A stretch of DNA of 64,000 nucleotides from Chthonobacter albigriseus (GTDB lineage: Bacteria > Pseudomonadota > Alphaproteobacteria > Rhizobiales > Pleomorphomonadaceae), in NCBI RefSeq assembly GCF_013839445.1, contig NZ_JACDIT010000004.1:186001-250000 (forward strand), in the 5' to 3' direction. The position numbers were made by a program, and so were the translations under genes. Below, in pieces: positions 7,969 to 19,025 of this stretch. Under the pieces are notes generated by a model, which worked only from the letters and a program-made list of their open reading frames with translations, had not been told where the DNA came from and ran no database searches. Numbering within the stretch: position 1 is the stretch's first letter; the number at the start of each line of letters is the position of its first letter.

Positions 7969-10032
7969 TCAGGACGCCAGGACGATCTCGTCGCGGCGCT
8001 CCGAAGGGTTCGGTCGCTCGCCGCCGACGAAGAGCATGATTTCCTCCGCCGGCATCGGCTGCCCGAGCAGCCAGCCCTGCATGACGTCGCAACCGATCGC
8101 TGTGAGCGCGGCGAGTTCCGACATCGATTCCACGCCCGAGGCAAGGACACGGACGTCCATCGCCCGACCGATCTCCACCAGGCCGCGGATCACGGCTGCC
8201 GATCTTGGGTCCGTCGCCGCCGTGCTGCTCAGCGACCGGTCGAGCTTGATCTCGCCTACCGGAAGCAGGCGCAGGTGACTGACAGGTGCGAGATCACCGC
8301 CGAAACTGTCGACCGCGATGGTCACGCCTTTCGCGGCGAGGTCCATGATCGTCTCTCGGATCCGGTCGCCGCCCCGGTCCATCAGGGCGTTCTCCGGAAT
8401 CGCAGCGGTCAGCGCCCCATAGGGCAGTCCGCGCGGTTCGAACTGCTCGGCGACGAGGTCGACCAGGAAGCTGCCGAGCAGAACCTGCCGAGGCGCCTTG
8501 ATCGTCACCCGCCCGACATCGAGGCCCGCCGCCCACCAGGCTTCCAGATCGATCGCCACCTGCTCCACCACATGCCGGGTGAGCGCCGCGAGTTGTGCAC
8601 CCCGGCCGACCTTCGGCAGGAAATCGTTCGGCAGCAGCAGGCCGAGATCGGGGTGGTGCCAACGGACGAAGGCCTCCAGGCCGACCACGGCCCGATCCGT
8701 CGTGCGGTGCTGCGGCTGGTAGTAGACGTCGATCTCGCCGCTGATCAGGGCATCCGGCAGTTCGTGTTCGAGTTGGCGGGTCAGCCGGTCGGACTGGAGC
8801 ATCGCGTCGTCGTAGACGTGCACGTGGTCGGCTTTGCCCTTGGCGACGTAGAGCGCGGCATCGGCGTGGATCAGCAGCGCCGAGCCGTCCCTCCCGTGGT
8901 CGGGGTAGAGCGCGCAGCCGATGCTGGTCGACGGATGAAGGATCTCGCTGCCCCAGGTCAGCGGTTCCGCGACGCGCGCCCGAATACGGTCGGTGATGCC
9001 GGTCACCACCGTCATGTCGGCGATGTCCGGACAGATCACGGCGAACTCGTCGCCGCCGAGTCGTGCCACGAGGTCGTTCTCGCGCACACATGCCGCCAGC
9101 CGGTGACCGACGGCGGCGATCACCGCGTCGCCAGCCGCGTGACCCAGCGTATCGTTGATCGACTTGAAGCGGTTAAGATCGAGCTGCAGGACCGCAAGCC
9201 GCTGTCCGGTCTGGTTCGACCTGGAGATCGCGTCAGCCAGCGCCGTCCCGAACCGCGCCCGGTTGGCGAGTCCGGTGAGGGAATCCTGGTAAGCCATCCG
9301 GTCCAGCACGACCTGTGACTCGCTGACGAGCTTCTTGCTCTCCATCAGCCGCTTCACCAGGGGCCTGAAGATGAGCAGGCCGTCGAACACGAGCAGCAGG
9401 ATCATCATGCCCGACAGCACGCCCTGCACGCGCCCGAGCTTGACGTTGAGGTCCACCGCCTCCTGTTGGAACGCCGCGAGCGCCGCCTCCAGGCCCACCA
9501 TCACCGGGGTCTTCCGGACGAGCGGCCCGCCGTCCGAGTTGAACGACTCGTACTGGTCGATCAGCCCCTCTCGGTCGAACTGGGTGAGGGTCGTATGGGA
9601 CGACACGAACTCCTCCACCCGGCTCTTCAACTGGTACGGCTCGTCGAGGAAGAAACCGTTGGCCGAGCCTCCGATTGGGATGCCGAACCACGTATCGGCG
9701 TCGAGCGCGAGCACCTCGCCGTTGATCGCCAGGGCGCGTGATCCGGCTTCGTGGATCTCGCCGCGGATCACGTCGAGCATGTCGAGCCCGGCGCTCGCCT
9801 CCGTCGCCTTTCGCTTCAGGGCATAGCCAAGATCGTTCAGGCGGCTGAGAAGATTGGACTGCTCCGCTCCCAGTGCGCCCAAGCGGGTCGCCAACTGCTG
9901 GACGGAGAGCGAATATTGGATGATGGCGAGAGTGCCGATGGTGAGCACGGCCAATACCGAGACGATCGCGCGGTAATGGCGGCGCAGTGAACGGACTTCG
10001 CCGTCCAGCTCGTCCAGGACATCACGGTGCAT
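7969..10032 (-). CDS. Membrane-bound GGDEF-EAL protein: intact diguanylate cyclase, degenerate EAL
   Basis: Two membrane helices (about 22-42 and 205-227) enclose a roughly 160-residue periplasmic sensing region. The GGDEF domain is intact (GGDEF at 326-330), and an RxxD inhibitory site lies at R317-D320, so it should make c-di-GMP with product inhibition. The EAL domain (about 420-670) looks inactive: EAF at 453-455 instead of EAL, no Asn in the strand that should read NxS (IKAPRQ at 511-516), DSFG at 575-578 instead of DDFG, and ASGVES at 631-636 instead of AEGVET; Lys596 is kept. ATG 10032 was chosen over an upstream in-frame start at 10098 whose extension looks non-coding. It lies downstream of ntrC on the same strand, 156 bp away. 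Confidence 0.85.
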   Translation of the reverse strand: MHRDVLDELDGEVRSLRRHYRAIVSVLAVLTIGTLAIIQYSLSVQQLATRLGALGAEQSNLLSRLNDLGYALKRKATEASAGLDMLDVIRGEIHEAGSRALAINGEVLALDADTWFGIPIGGSANGFFLDEPYQLKSRVEEFVSSHTTLTQFDREGLIDQYESFNSDGGPLVRKTPVMVGLEAALAAFQQEAVDLNVKLGRVQGVLSGMMILLLVFDGLLIFRPLVKRLMESKKLVSESQVVLDRMAYQDSLTGLANRARFGTALADAISRSNQTGQRLAVLQLDLNRFKSINDTLGHAAGDAVIAAVGHRLAACVRENDLVARLGGDEFAVICPDIADMTVVTGITDRIRARVAEPLTWGSEILHPSTSIGCALYPDHGRDGSALLIHADAALYVAKGKADHVHVYDDAMLQSDRLTRQLEHELPDALISGEIDVYYQPQHRTTDRAVVGLEAFVRWHHPDLGLLLPNDFLPKVGRGAQLAALTRHVVEQVAIDLEAWWAAGLDVGRVTIKAPRQVLLGSFLVDLVAEQFEPRGLPYGALTAAIPENALMDRGGDRIRETIMDLAAKGVTIAVDSFGGDLAPVSHLRLLPVGEIKLDRSLSSTAATDPRSAAVIRGLVEIGRAMDVRVLASGVESMSELAALTAIGCDVMQGWLLGQPMPAEEIMLFVGGERPNPSERRDEIVLAS

Positions 10033-10188
10033 CGGCACGGAACCCCACCACACACTGTCATTCCGTGTACGCGCACCTCGTAAACACTCCGTTCGCAACG
10101 ATCCTGAAATACTCGACGATCGACAACGTCACGCCGCGCGCGCCGCCCTGGGAAGGCGGGTAAGCGGATCGGACAGATGGACGATCGA

Positions 10189-11631
10189 CTAGCGGGACGA
10201 GCGGATCACCTGGACGTCCAGGTCGCGGATCTTCTTGCGCAGCGTGTTGCGGTTCACCCCGAGCAGTTCGGCCGCCTTGATCTGGTTGCCGCGCGTCGCC
10301 GCCAGGGCAGCCCCGATCAGCGGGTACTCCACCTCCTTCAGGATGCGGTGGTAGAGCCCGGGCGGCGGCAGGCCATCGCCGTAGCCGGAGAAGTACTTGG
10401 ACAGGAACCGCTCCACCGAGTTCGACAGGTTATCGTCGGCCGGCACCTCCTCGTCGACCTGGGCCAGCGAGGGCGTCGTCAGCTCCTGGTCGATCAGGTT
10501 GGCGGTGATGGTGTCCTGCGGATAGAGCGCGGTGAGCCGTCGGACCAGGTTCTCCAGCTCGCGCACGTTTCCCGGCCAGCGATAGCGCTTCAGCCGGTCG
10601 ATCGCCGCCGCCTCGATCTGCTTGGAGGGCAGCCCTTCCTTCTCCGCGATCGTGAAGAAGTGCCGGACGAGATCGGGAATGTCCTCCGACCGTTCCCGCA
10701 GCGGCGGTAGGCGGATCGGCACGACGTTGAGGCGGAAGAACAGGTCCTCCCGGAACAAGCCCTGATTGATCAGCTGGCGTAGATCCTTGTTGGTCGCCGC
10801 CACGATCCGCACGTCGGTCTTGATCGGCGTCCTGCCGCCGACGGTGGTGTACTCGCCCTGCTGCAGCACGCGCAGCAGCCGCGTCTGCGCGTCCATCGGC
10901 ATGTCGCCGATCTCATCCAGGAACAGCGTGCCACCTTCCGCCTGCTCGAACCGGCCCGCCGACCGCGACTGTGCGCCCGTGAAGGCGCCCTTCTCGTGGC
11001 CGAACAGCTCGCTTTCGATCAGGTCGCGCGGGATCGCCGCCATGTTGATCGCCACGAACGGCCCGGCCCGGCGCTTGCCGTAGTCGTGCAGCGCGCGGGC
11101 GACCAGCTCCTTGCCAGTGCCGCTCTCGCCCGAGATCATCACGGTTAGGTCGGTCTGCATCAGCCGCGCCAGCACGCGGTAGATCTCCTGCATCGCCGAC
11201 GACCGGCCGACCAGCGGGATGTTCTCGCCGGCGTCGTCGACGGCTTCCAGCCGCTGCCGGTTCTTCGGCTCGCTGAGCGCGCGACCGACGATGGCGATCA
11301 GCTCCTTCAGGTCGAACGGCTTGGGCAGGTATTCGTAGGCGCCCTTCTCCGATGCCCGGATCGCCGTCATGAAGGTATTCTGAGCGCTCATCACCACCAC
11401 GGGCAGATCCGGCCGCACCTTCTTGATGCGCGGCAGGAGATCGAAGGCGTTCTCGTCCGGCATCACCACGTCGGTGATCACCAGGTCTCCATCGCCCTGC
11501 GCCACCCAACGCCAGAGCGTCGCGGCGTTGGACGTGAGCCGGACCTCGTACCCCGCGCGGGAGAGCGCCTGGTTGAGAACGGTCCGGATCGCAGAGTCGT
11601 CATCGGCGACAAGGATGCTGCCCGTCGGCAT
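10189..11631 (-). CDS. ntrC: Nitrogen regulation response regulator NtrC (sigma-54 activator)
   Basis: A 480-residue enhancer-binding protein. The receiver domain (1-120) has the acidic pocket D10-D12 and phospho-acceptor D54, with Lys in YLPKPF near 104. The AAA+ domain has Walker A GESGTGKE at 168-175 and the sigma-54 contact GAFTGA at 215-220, followed by [11 protein letters not shown]. The C-terminal Fis-type helix-turn-helix (about 440-475, [16 protein letters not shown]) binds enhancers. Twenty bases separate it from ntrB, so it is the third gene of dusB-ntrB-ntrC. It activates nitrogen-scavenging promoters when phosphorylated by NtrB under nitrogen limitation. Confidence 0.95.
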   Translation of the reverse strand: MPTGSILVADDDSAIRTVLNQALSRAGYEVRLTSNAATLWRWVAQGDGDLVITDVVMPDENAFDLLPRIKKVRPDLPVVVMSAQNTFMTAIRASEKGAYEYLPKPFDLKELIAIVGRALSEPKNRQRLEAVDDAGENIPLVGRSSAMQEIYRVLARLMQTDLTVMISGESGTGKELVARALHDYGKRRAGPFVAINMAAIPRDLIESELFGHEKGAFTGAQSRSAGRFEQAEGGTLFLDEIGDMPMDAQTRLLRVLQQGEYTTVGGRTPIKTDVRIVAATNKDLRQLINQGLFREDLFFRLNVVPIRLPPLRERSEDIPDLVRHFFTIAEKEGLPSKQIEAAAIDRLKRYRWPGNVRELENLVRRLTALYPQDTITANLIDQELTTPSLAQVDEEVPADDNLSNSVERFLSKYFSGYGDGLPPPGLYHRILKEVEYPLIGAALAATRGNQIKAAELLGVNRNTLRKKIRDLDVQVIRSSR

Positions 11632-11651
11632 GAAGGATCCCCTGGAAAGGT

Positions 11652-12781
11652 TCAGTCGGAAGTCTTTTCATTGAAGGCAGGCAGGAGGATGCGGAACACC
11701 GTCCGCCGCGGCTGGCTATCGCACTCGATGACGCCGCCGTGGTCGCCGATGATCTTGGCGACAAGCGCCAGCCCCAGCCCCGTGCCGTTGGTCTTGGTGG
11801 TAACGAATGGATCGAACATGTGCGCCTGGATCTCGTCAGGCACCCCGGGACCGTTGTCCCGGACGGAAAACTCCAGCGGTAGGCTGACCCGCTCGCGCGT
11901 GCCCGGTACCGACAGCCGCACGCCCGGCCGGAACGCCGTGGAGAGCGTGATCTCGGCGTCCGGAGTGTCGGACAGCGCTTCCGCGGCATTCTTCACAAGG
12001 TTGAGGAACACCTGGACCAGCTGGTCGCGGTTGGCGAACACCGGCGGCAGCGAAGGGTCGTACTCCTCGACGATCCGGATGTCGCGCGCGAAGCCCGACT
12101 GGGCCAGCCGCTTCACGTGTTCCAGCACCGCATGGATGTTGACCGGGTCGCGCTCGATCGGCCGCTCGTCGGAGAACACCTCCATCCGGTCGACCAGCTT
12201 GACGATCCGGTCCGCCTCGTCGGTGATCAGCCGCGTCAGCGCGCGGTCGTCGTCGTCGACCGACTGCTCTAGAAGCTGTGCCGCGCCCCTGATGCCGGAG
12301 AGCGGGTTCTTGATCTCATGCGCAAGCATGGCCGCCAGGCCCGTGACGGAACGGGCCGCGCCGCGGTGCGTGAGCTGCCGGTCCATCTTGTCGGCCATGG
12401 TGCGCTCCTGGAGCATCACCACGACCTCCGAGCTGCCCTCGGACGTCGGCGCGGCGTAGATGTCGACGATCCGCTCGCCGCCGATCCGCGGCGTGCCGAT
12501 GTCCACCCGGTACTCGTTGACGCTCGATCCCCACTCCCTCACCTGGTCGATCAGGGTCAGGAGCGGGCTGCCGAAGGGAATGAAGTTGCTGAGCGGGTGC
12601 CGGGACAGCACGGCCGCGCTGACCTGGAAGAAGCCCTGCGCCGCGTCGTTGGCCGAGCGCACGTGGCCGCTCTCGTCGACCAGGATGACCGGGTGCGGCA
12701 GCGCATTGAGGATGAAGGCCTCGATCGAGGTCGAGCCACTGGGGTTGCCGCCGGAGAACCGGATGGGACGGGACCGGTCGG

Positions 12782-12785
<4 letters not shown>
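11652..12785 (-). CDS. ntrB: Nitrogen regulation sensor kinase NtrB
   Basis: A 377-residue soluble histidine kinase. It has an N-terminal PAS domain (about 20-130), the H box [10 protein letters not shown] with phospho-acceptor H156, then the N box [10 protein letters not shown], the G1 box VRDNGPGVP and G2 GTGLGLALV. No membrane segment is seen, as expected for NtrB, which is controlled by PII proteins. Its start overlaps the dusB stop as ATGA, so the two are translationally coupled. Partner of the NtrC encoded 20 bp downstream. Confidence 0.95.
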
Positions 12786-13840
<1,055 letters not shown>

Positions 13841-13868
13841 CTCATGGGCAGCGTTTGCCCTTGCTCAC

Positions 13869-13896
13869 ATTTTACGCATGGATTACGACGGCACAA
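13869..13896 (-). promoter_or_regulatory. Possible sigma-70 type promoter for dusB-ntrB-ntrC
   Basis: Reading the minus strand in the 144 bp dusB/ispDF gap, TTGTGC (13891-13896) and TAAAAT (13869-13874) are separated by 16 bases, and the -10-like box lies about 29 bp before the dusB ATG. I see no convincing sigma-54 (GG-N10-GC) element here. This is a pattern match by eye only. Confidence 0.3.
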
Positions 13897-13984
13897 GCGG
13901 AGACGCAAGGCTTCTTGCGCGTATCTCCCGGGATGGCTAATCACCACTAGCCCGAACTGCCGACCTTGCACGCCCTCGGACCGG

Positions 13985-15226
13985 ATGGCCGATCAGACGA
14001 CCCCTTTCCCGACCGCCTCCCCGGTCCACGTCGCCGTCGTACTCGTTGCGGCCGGCAGGGGTGCGCGCGCGATGGGGATCGACGATCGCGGCCCGCCCAA
14101 GCAGTACCGGCGGATCGGCGGCCGGCCCGTGATCACCCGCACCATCGAGGCCTTCCTCGCCCATCCGGCCGTCGGCAGCATCGTCGCGGTGATCCACGGC
14201 GACGACCGCCGCCTCGCCGAGGAGGCTTTCGCCGAAGTCCAGGGCGACCACGGCCGCCTGCTGGCGCCGGTGGTCGGTGGTCCCACCCGCCAGGTCAGCG
14301 TTCGGCACGGCTTGGAGGCCCTCTTCCAGCAGAAGCCGGGCCTCGTCCTGATACACGACGCGGTTCGCCCCTTTGTGACGCTCGAAACCGTCGACACCGC
14401 CATTCACGCGCTGGACAGTTGCGACGCCATTGTGGTCGGCGTGCCGGTTGTCGACACGGTGAAGCGCGTCAATGCAGTGGGCGCGATCGTCGACACGGTC
14501 CCGCGCGACGGTCTGTGGCGCGCCGCCACGCCGCAGGGCTTTCGCTACGACACCATCCTGACCGCGCACCGCCGCGCCGCCAGCGAAGGCCGCATCGATC
14601 TCACCGACGACGGGGCCGTGGCCGAATGGGCCGGCTATTCCGTCCACATGGTCCCCTGCGACGAGGGCAACGTGAAACTCACCACGCCGGACGATTTCGC
14701 CAACGCCGAAGCCCGGCTGACGGCCGAGACCTTTCTCCGCCTGCCGGACGTCCGGGTCGGCATCGGCTACGACATCCATTCCTTCGAACCCGGCAACGCC
14801 GTGGTGCTCGGCGGCGTGACGATCCCGCACACCCACAAGCTGAACGGCCACTCGGATTCCGACGCCGCCCTTCACGCCCTGACCGACGCGATTCTCGGCG
14901 CCATCGGCGACGGCGACATCGGCGCGCATTTCTCGCCCACCGATCCGCGGTGGAAGGGTGCGAAGTCGGAGATCTTCCTCGCCGACGCGGTCCGTCGCGT
15001 GAAGGAACGCGGCGGCATCGTCGCCCACTGCGACGTGACGATCGTGGCGGAAGCGCCCAAGATCGGCCCGCACCGCGACGCCATGCGCGCCGAGATCGCC
15101 CGGATCTGCGGCGTCACGATCGACCGGGTCGGCGTCAAGGCGACCACGAACGAGAAGATCGGATCGGTCGGCCGAAAAGAGGGCATCGCCGCCGTAGCGA
15201 GTGCCACGGTTCGGCTTCCGATATAG
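13985..15226 (+). CDS. ispDF: Bifunctional IspD/IspF isoprenoid enzyme
   Basis: A 413-residue fusion of two non-mevalonate (MEP) pathway enzymes. Residues 14-240 are IspD, which makes CDP-methylerythritol from MEP and CTP ([10 protein letters not shown] near 22-31, PKQY at 38-41, IHDAVRPF near 123-130). Residues 255-413 are IspF, which forms the cyclodiphosphate (GYDIH at 261-265 with the zinc ligands Asp263 and His265, then [14 protein letters not shown]). The fusion is typical of alphaproteobacteria. ATG 13985 was chosen because it gives the exact IspD N-terminus; an open frame running upstream from 12938 is only the antisense of dusB. Confidence 0.95.
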   Translation: MADQTTPFPTASPVHVAVVLVAAGRGARAMGIDDRGPPKQYRRIGGRPVITRTIEAFLAHPAVGSIVAVIHGDDRRLAEEAFAEVQGDHGRLLAPVVGGPTRQVSVRHGLEALFQQKPGLVLIHDAVRPFVTLETVDTAIHALDSCDAIVVGVPVVDTVKRVNAVGAIVDTVPRDGLWRAATPQGFRYDTILTAHRRAASEGRIDLTDDGAVAEWAGYSVHMVPCDEGNVKLTTPDDFANAEARLTAETFLRLPDVRVGIGYDIHSFEPGNAVVLGGVTIPHTHKLNGHSDSDAALHALTDAILGAIGDGDIGAHFSPTDPRWKGAKSEIFLADAVRRVKERGGIVAHCDVTIVAEAPKIGPHRDAMRAEIARICGVTIDRVGVKATTNEKIGSVGRKEGIAAVASATVRLPI

Positions 15227-15270
15227 ACTGCCGCCGGCCGCGCTGGTGGGCGCCGAGCCGTGAGGCAGCG

Positions 15271-15774
15271 ATGACAGACCTTTCCCCCCTCGTTCCCCGT
15301 GCGACCGCGCTGCTCGACGCCGCCCGGCGCGCCGGCCTGAAGATCGCCACGGCGGAAAGCTGCACGGGTGGCCTGATCGCAGCCTTGCTCACCGAAATCC
15401 CCGGCTCGTCGGATGTGCTCGACCGCGGCTTCGTCACTTACTCCAACGAGGCCAAGGCCGAGATGATCGGCGTTCCGCCCGACCTGATCGCCCAGCACGG
15501 CGCGGTCAGCGAACCCGTGGCGCGCGCAATGGCGATCGGCGCTCTATCCCGGTCGCATGCCGATCTCGTCGTGTCCGTAACAGGCATCGCCGGCCCCGGG
15601 GGCGGCACCGACCGCAAGCCGGTCGGCCTCGTCCACTTCGCGCTGGCCGTCCGCCGGGGCGACCTCAGCCACCTGGAGCGGCGGTTCGGGGACCTCGGCC
15701 GCGCCGGGATCCGTTTGGCGAGTGTGGAGCAGGCGCTGGCGCTGCTGGAGAACGGCATGGCCCGCCGAGGCTAG
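15271..15774 (+). CDS. cinA: Nicotinamide-nucleotide amidohydrolase (CinA C-terminal/PncC family)
   Basis: A 167-residue stand-alone version of the CinA C-terminal domain, which deamidates NMN to NaMN in pyridine-nucleotide recycling. Conserved blocks: [20 protein letters not shown] near 28-47, VTYSNEAK, and [18 protein letters not shown] near 105-122. A GAGG lies seven bases before the ATG. It follows ispDF by 44 bp on the same strand, so they probably form one transcript. Its stop is only five bases from the stop of the convergent coq10/ratA gene. Confidence 0.9.
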   Translation: MTDLSPLVPRATALLDAARRAGLKIATAESCTGGLIAALLTEIPGSSDVLDRGFVTYSNEAKAEMIGVPPDLIAQHGAVSEPVARAMAIGALSRSHADLVVSVTGIAGPGGGTDRKPVGLVHFALAVRRGDLSHLERRFGDLGRAGIRLASVEQALALLENGMARRG

Positions 15775-15779
15775 GGAAA

Positions 15780-16229
15780 TCAGCCGTAGACCGCGTCGGC
15801 GCGGGCCTCGAACGCTTCGGAGAATTTCCGGAACGCCTTGTCGAACATAGCGCCCATCAGCGCGCCGAGCGTCCGGCTCTTGAACTCGTAGGTGATGGAG
15901 AAACCGACGTCGCAGTGCGTGTCGTCGATCGGCCGGAACGACCAGACGTTCTCCAGGTGTCGGAACGGCCCGTCGAGATACTCCACCAGGATTTTCAGAT
16001 TGGCTCGGTCGAGCGTGACCTTGGAGGTGAAGGTTTCGCGGAACATCGCGTAGGCGACCGTCATGTCGGCGACCAGCACTTCGCGACCGTCGTCCAGCGG
16101 CCGCCGCGCCCGCACGACCAGGCTGTCGCAAAGCGGTACGAAGCGCGGATACTTGTCCACGTCGGCAACGAGATCGAACATCTCGGCGGCGGAGTGTCGG
16201 ACGCGTCGGGTGGTCTCGAAGTGCGGCAT
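15780..16229 (-). CDS. RatA/COQ10-like START-domain protein
   Basis: A 149-residue protein of the polyketide cyclase/START superfamily, ubiquinone-binding COQ10/RatA branch. It begins with HFETTRRVRHSA and FDLVADVDKYPRFVPLCDSL, and ends with FSITYEFKSRTLGALMGAMFDKAFRKF, the usual family end block. Alphaproteobacterial members are placed with lipA, as here (28 bp gap, lipA upstream). The likely role is binding coenzyme Q or a related lipid for respiration; the toxin role proposed for E. coli RatA should not be assumed. Confidence 0.88.
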   Translation of the reverse strand: MPHFETTRRVRHSAAEMFDLVADVDKYPRFVPLCDSLVVRARRPLDDGREVLVADMTVAYAMFRETFTSKVTLDRANLKILVEYLDGPFRHLENVWSFRPIDDTHCDVGFSITYEFKSRTLGALMGAMFDKAFRKFSEAFEARADAVYG

Positions 16230-16257
16230 GATCCTAACCAGTGAACCGGGTCGACCG

Positions 16258-17223
16258 TCAGCCCCGGCCGGCCAGCTTGGCCTCGCGCGCGGCTCTGAGC
16301 TTGGCGAAATCCTCGCCCGCGTGATGCGACGACCGTGTGAGGGGGCTCGACGACACCATCAGAAAACCCTTCACGTAGGCGATCGTTTCAAACGACTTGA
16401 ACTCGTCGGGCGTCAGGAAGCGCACGATCGGATGGTGCTTCCGGGTCGGCTGCAGGTACTGGCCGACGGTCAGAAAATCCACATCAGCCGAGCGCAGATC
16501 GTCCATCAGCTGCAGGATCTCGTTCCGCTCCTCGCCGAGGCCGACCATGATGCCGGACTTGGTGAACATCGTAGGGTCGAGTTCCTTCACCCGCTGCAGC
16601 AGGCGGATGGAATGGAAGTAGCGGGCGCCCGGCCGTACCGTGAGGTATTTCGACGGCACCGTTTCCAGGTTGTGGTTGAACACATCGGGCTTGGCCGCGA
16701 CGACGATCTCCAGTGCGCCTTCCTTGCGCAGGAAGTCCGGCGTCAGCACCTCGATGGTCGTGGCCGGCGAGCGCCGGCGGATGGCGTGGATGACGTCGGC
16801 GAAGTGCTGGGCCCCGCCGTCGGCGAGATCGTCCCGGTCGACAGACGTGATGACCACGTGGGAGAGGCCGAGCTTCTCGACCGCGATTGCCACGTTCTCC
16901 GGCTCGTTCGGATCGAGCGCGCCGGGCATCCCGGTCTTCACGTTGCAGAAGGCGCAGGCGCGCGTGCAGGTGTCGCCCATGATCATCATGGTGGCGTGCT
17001 TCTTCGACCAGCACTCGCCGATGTTCGGGCAGCCCGCCTCCTCGCACACCGTGACGAGGCCGTTCTCCTTCACGATGCCCTGGGTCTCGCGATAGACCGG
17101 CGACCCCGGCGCCTTGACGCGGATCCATTCCGGCTTGCGCAGGACCGGGCTGTCCGGGCGGTTCGCCTTTTCCGGATGACGCGCCTTCGGAGGGTTCTTC
17201 ACCGTGTCGATGAGCGTGACCAT
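16258..17223 (-). CDS. lipA: Lipoyl synthase
   Basis: A 321-residue radical-SAM enzyme that inserts two sulfurs into octanoyl groups on E2 and GcvH lipoyl domains. Both clusters are complete: the auxiliary cluster cysteines C60, C65 and C71 ([12 protein letters not shown]) and the radical-SAM triad C86-x3-C90-x2-C93. The late RSS motif lies near residue 297 (RSSHHAGE). It sits downstream of the pyruvate dehydrogenase genes, whose lipoyl domains are its substrates, and just upstream of coq10/ratA. Confidence 0.96.
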   Translation of the reverse strand: MVTLIDTVKNPPKARHPEKANRPDSPVLRKPEWIRVKAPGSPVYRETQGIVKENGLVTVCEEAGCPNIGECWSKKHATMMIMGDTCTRACAFCNVKTGMPGALDPNEPENVAIAVEKLGLSHVVITSVDRDDLADGGAQHFADVIHAIRRRSPATTIEVLTPDFLRKEGALEIVVAAKPDVFNHNLETVPSKYLTVRPGARYFHSIRLLQRVKELDPTMFTKSGIMVGLGEERNEILQLMDDLRSADVDFLTVGQYLQPTRKHHPIVRFLTPDEFKSFETIAYVKGFLMVSSSPLTRSSHHAGEDFAKLRAAREAKLAGRG

Positions 17224-17345
17224 GCCAACCTGTCGTCCTCTGTCAGGCGCCGGATCGGGCGATCGGCGACCGCATCATCCTCAATTGCCCCACCGCCGCC
17301 CGTTTCTCAAGGGGGCGCAGAGCATTACGGGGTTGCACGGAACGA

Positions 17346-17594
17346 TCAGCTGCGCTTGAGCGCCCGGTAGAGCACGATCAGGATCACCGCGCCGACCGTG
17401 CCGCCGATGATGTTGCCGACCCACCCCACGGCCACCAGGCCGAGGTGACCGCCCAGCCATCCGAAGAAGATCGCCCCGACGACGCCGAGGACAAGGTTGG
17501 TCAGGAGACCGTTTCGCGATCCGGTGATGCGGCTTGCAAGCCACCCGGCGATCAATCCGACGATAATGGTTCCGATGAAGCCTACGCCGGCCAT
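17346..17594 (-). CDS. GlsB/YeaQ/YmgE family small membrane protein
   Basis: An 82-residue transglycosylase-associated/YeaQ-type protein with three hydrophobic segments rich in Gly: IGTIIVGLIAGWLASRITG, then GLLTNLVLGVVGAIFFGWL, then GNIIGGTVGAVILIVLYRAL. The family is linked to stress responses but has no firm biochemical role. The start at 17594 has GGAG about nine bases upstream; a longer in-frame start at 17639 adds a non-family extension. Located between lipA and the MCP-like gene, as is usual for this block in related genomes apart from the MCP insertion. Confidence 0.85.
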   Translation of the reverse strand: MAGVGFIGTIIVGLIAGWLASRITGSRNGLLTNLVLGVVGAIFFGWLGGHLGLVAVGWVGNIIGGTVGAVILIVLYRALKRS

Positions 17595-17643
17595 GCTGCG
17601 CTCCGCCTTGCCGTTGCCGACAGCGTCTGGCGCTGCCATCGCG

Positions 17644-18690
17644 CTAATTCTGACAGATCACGCCGTACCAGCCCAGACCCCGATAGGTTTCGTATCCTGG
17701 TGTCGCGTGGAAAGCCGTGGTTCTGTTGCCCGATGTGACGACGCCGCTGGCGCGCCCCTTCGTGTCGAAGCTGATCCGCTCCTCGAGCACCCCCTGGCCG
17801 TCCGAAGAGGCGATGACACGCCGATTGGCATCGACGAGGAGGACGCGGCTGCGCGCCCGCTCTTCCGGCGTGAGCCGCACGCCCTCCACGACCGCGCGTG
17901 CCTGCGGCTCCCAGTCGAAATGGATAGCCAGCACGCCGATCGACTTGCCGCGCGCCTCGCCGCGCATCCGGACCGGCGTGGCGTAGGTGGCCACCAGCGC
18001 ATTGTCGAGCAGCGGTTCGCGCCGCACATCCTCGGCATGGAAGTCGTCGCCGGTCGCCAGCTTGGCGGCCGAGCGGAACCAGCCCGCATCCGCCACATTT
18101 CGGCCCTCCACAGCGTATCGGTCGCGCCGGCCGGAGGCGAGGACGGTTCCGTTCATGTCGCAGAGCCAGAGGTCGATGTAGACGGTGTAGGCCCGCAGGA
18201 TCACAGCGAGCCGCGAGGCGGCGTAGTCGCAGGCGGATGCTTCCGCGCCGCCGGCGCAGTCAACGATCGCCGAGTCTGTTGCCCACCAGCGCACGTCGCA
18301 GGTCCGCTCGTAAAGGTTCCGGTCGATGATCTCGATGGCGTTGAGCGACAGGTCGACCAGCCGTTGCCCTTGTGCCGACTGAGCGATTTCGCCGGCCATG
18401 GTGGCAAGGGCGTCGATCTCGGCCGCGACCTCCTCCTCCAGCGCCAGGGACAGGCCTTCGACCTCGTCGGAGATGGCGCGCACCTCCTGCGAGACCACGG
18501 CGAACCCTCGCCCCAGCTCCCCGGCGCGCGCTGCCTCGATGAGTGCGTTCAGGGCCAGGATACGCATGCGGCGGTTGATCGCGCGGATCTGTCCAACCTT
18601 GTTGATGGTCAGATCTCGAGCCGACTGGGACTTATGGGTGATGTTTGAAATGGAAACATCGGTCATCGTTCGGTCCCGCCGCTGAGTCAT
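17644..18690 (-). CDS. Soluble MCP-like protein with N-terminal signalling hairpin and C-terminal Cache/PAS-like domain
   Basis: About 348 residues with no membrane helix. Residues around 30-75 are the chemoreceptor hairpin tip that contacts CheA/CheW: the block NALIEAARAGELGRGFAVVSQEVR is diagnostic (given here in part: positions about 45-68). Normal receptors carry this near the C-terminus; here it is first and only about 80 residues long. It is followed by a helical linker and a sensor region (about 160-340) with a Cache/PAS-like pattern, including YIDLWLCDMNGTVLASG and VLLVDANRRVIASSDGQG. Starts at 18666 or a TTG at 18720 are also possible. It interrupts the usual lpdA-glsB order and has an AT-rich upstream region. 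Likely a cytoplasmic chemosensor; ligand unknown. Confidence 0.72.
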   Translation of the reverse strand: MTQRRDRTMTDVSISNITHKSQSARDLTINKVGQIRAINRRMRILALNALIEAARAGELGRGFAVVSQEVRAISDEVEGLSLALEEEVAAEIDALATMAGEIAQSAQGQRLVDLSLNAIEIIDRNLYERTCDVRWWATDSAIVDCAGGAEASACDYAASRLAVILRAYTVYIDLWLCDMNGTVLASGRRDRYAVEGRNVADAGWFRSAAKLATGDDFHAEDVRREPLLDNALVATYATPVRMRGEARGKSIGVLAIHFDWEPQARAVVEGVRLTPEERARSRVLLVDANRRVIASSDGQGVLEERISFDTKGRASGVVTSGNRTTAFHATPGYETYRGLGWYGVICQN

Positions 18691-19024
18691 GCACGCTTCG
18701 TACGCGTCTAATTGAGACAAGATTCATTAAACAGAAGTAAATCGACAGCAGTTCAAGCAAATGAGCAAAACTAAAGTCGTGCATCCGAAACACGAAAGAA
18801 TGCAATCTGCCTGTTTGTTATGCAGAAGCCAACTGATCTAGAACGCTGACTACAACGAGCTGAGTCACTCACAAGATTGGATTATGTTGATATTTATAGT
18901 GAGGTGATTTCACCCTAAGTCGCATTGGGTCCGCTGCATGCATCATAGGATGTCAACAACCAGACAGTTGGACGAAGGGGATCCAGGGGCAACGGGCCTG
19001 CCTGCCCACGGCCTTCTGGAAAAC
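18691..19024. other. AT-rich intergenic region between the MCP-like gene and lpdA
   Basis: This gap contains no gene I can support. It is clearly richer in A+T than anything else in the window, with runs such as ATTAAACAGAAGTAAATC and TTATGTTGATATTTATAG. It includes a perfect short inverted repeat GGTGA-TT-TCACC at 18903-18914, which could be an operator. The promoter of the MCP-like gene should lie near 18700-18800 on the minus strand. No terminal repeats of an insertion sequence were seen. Confidence 0.5.
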
Positions 19025-19025
19025 G

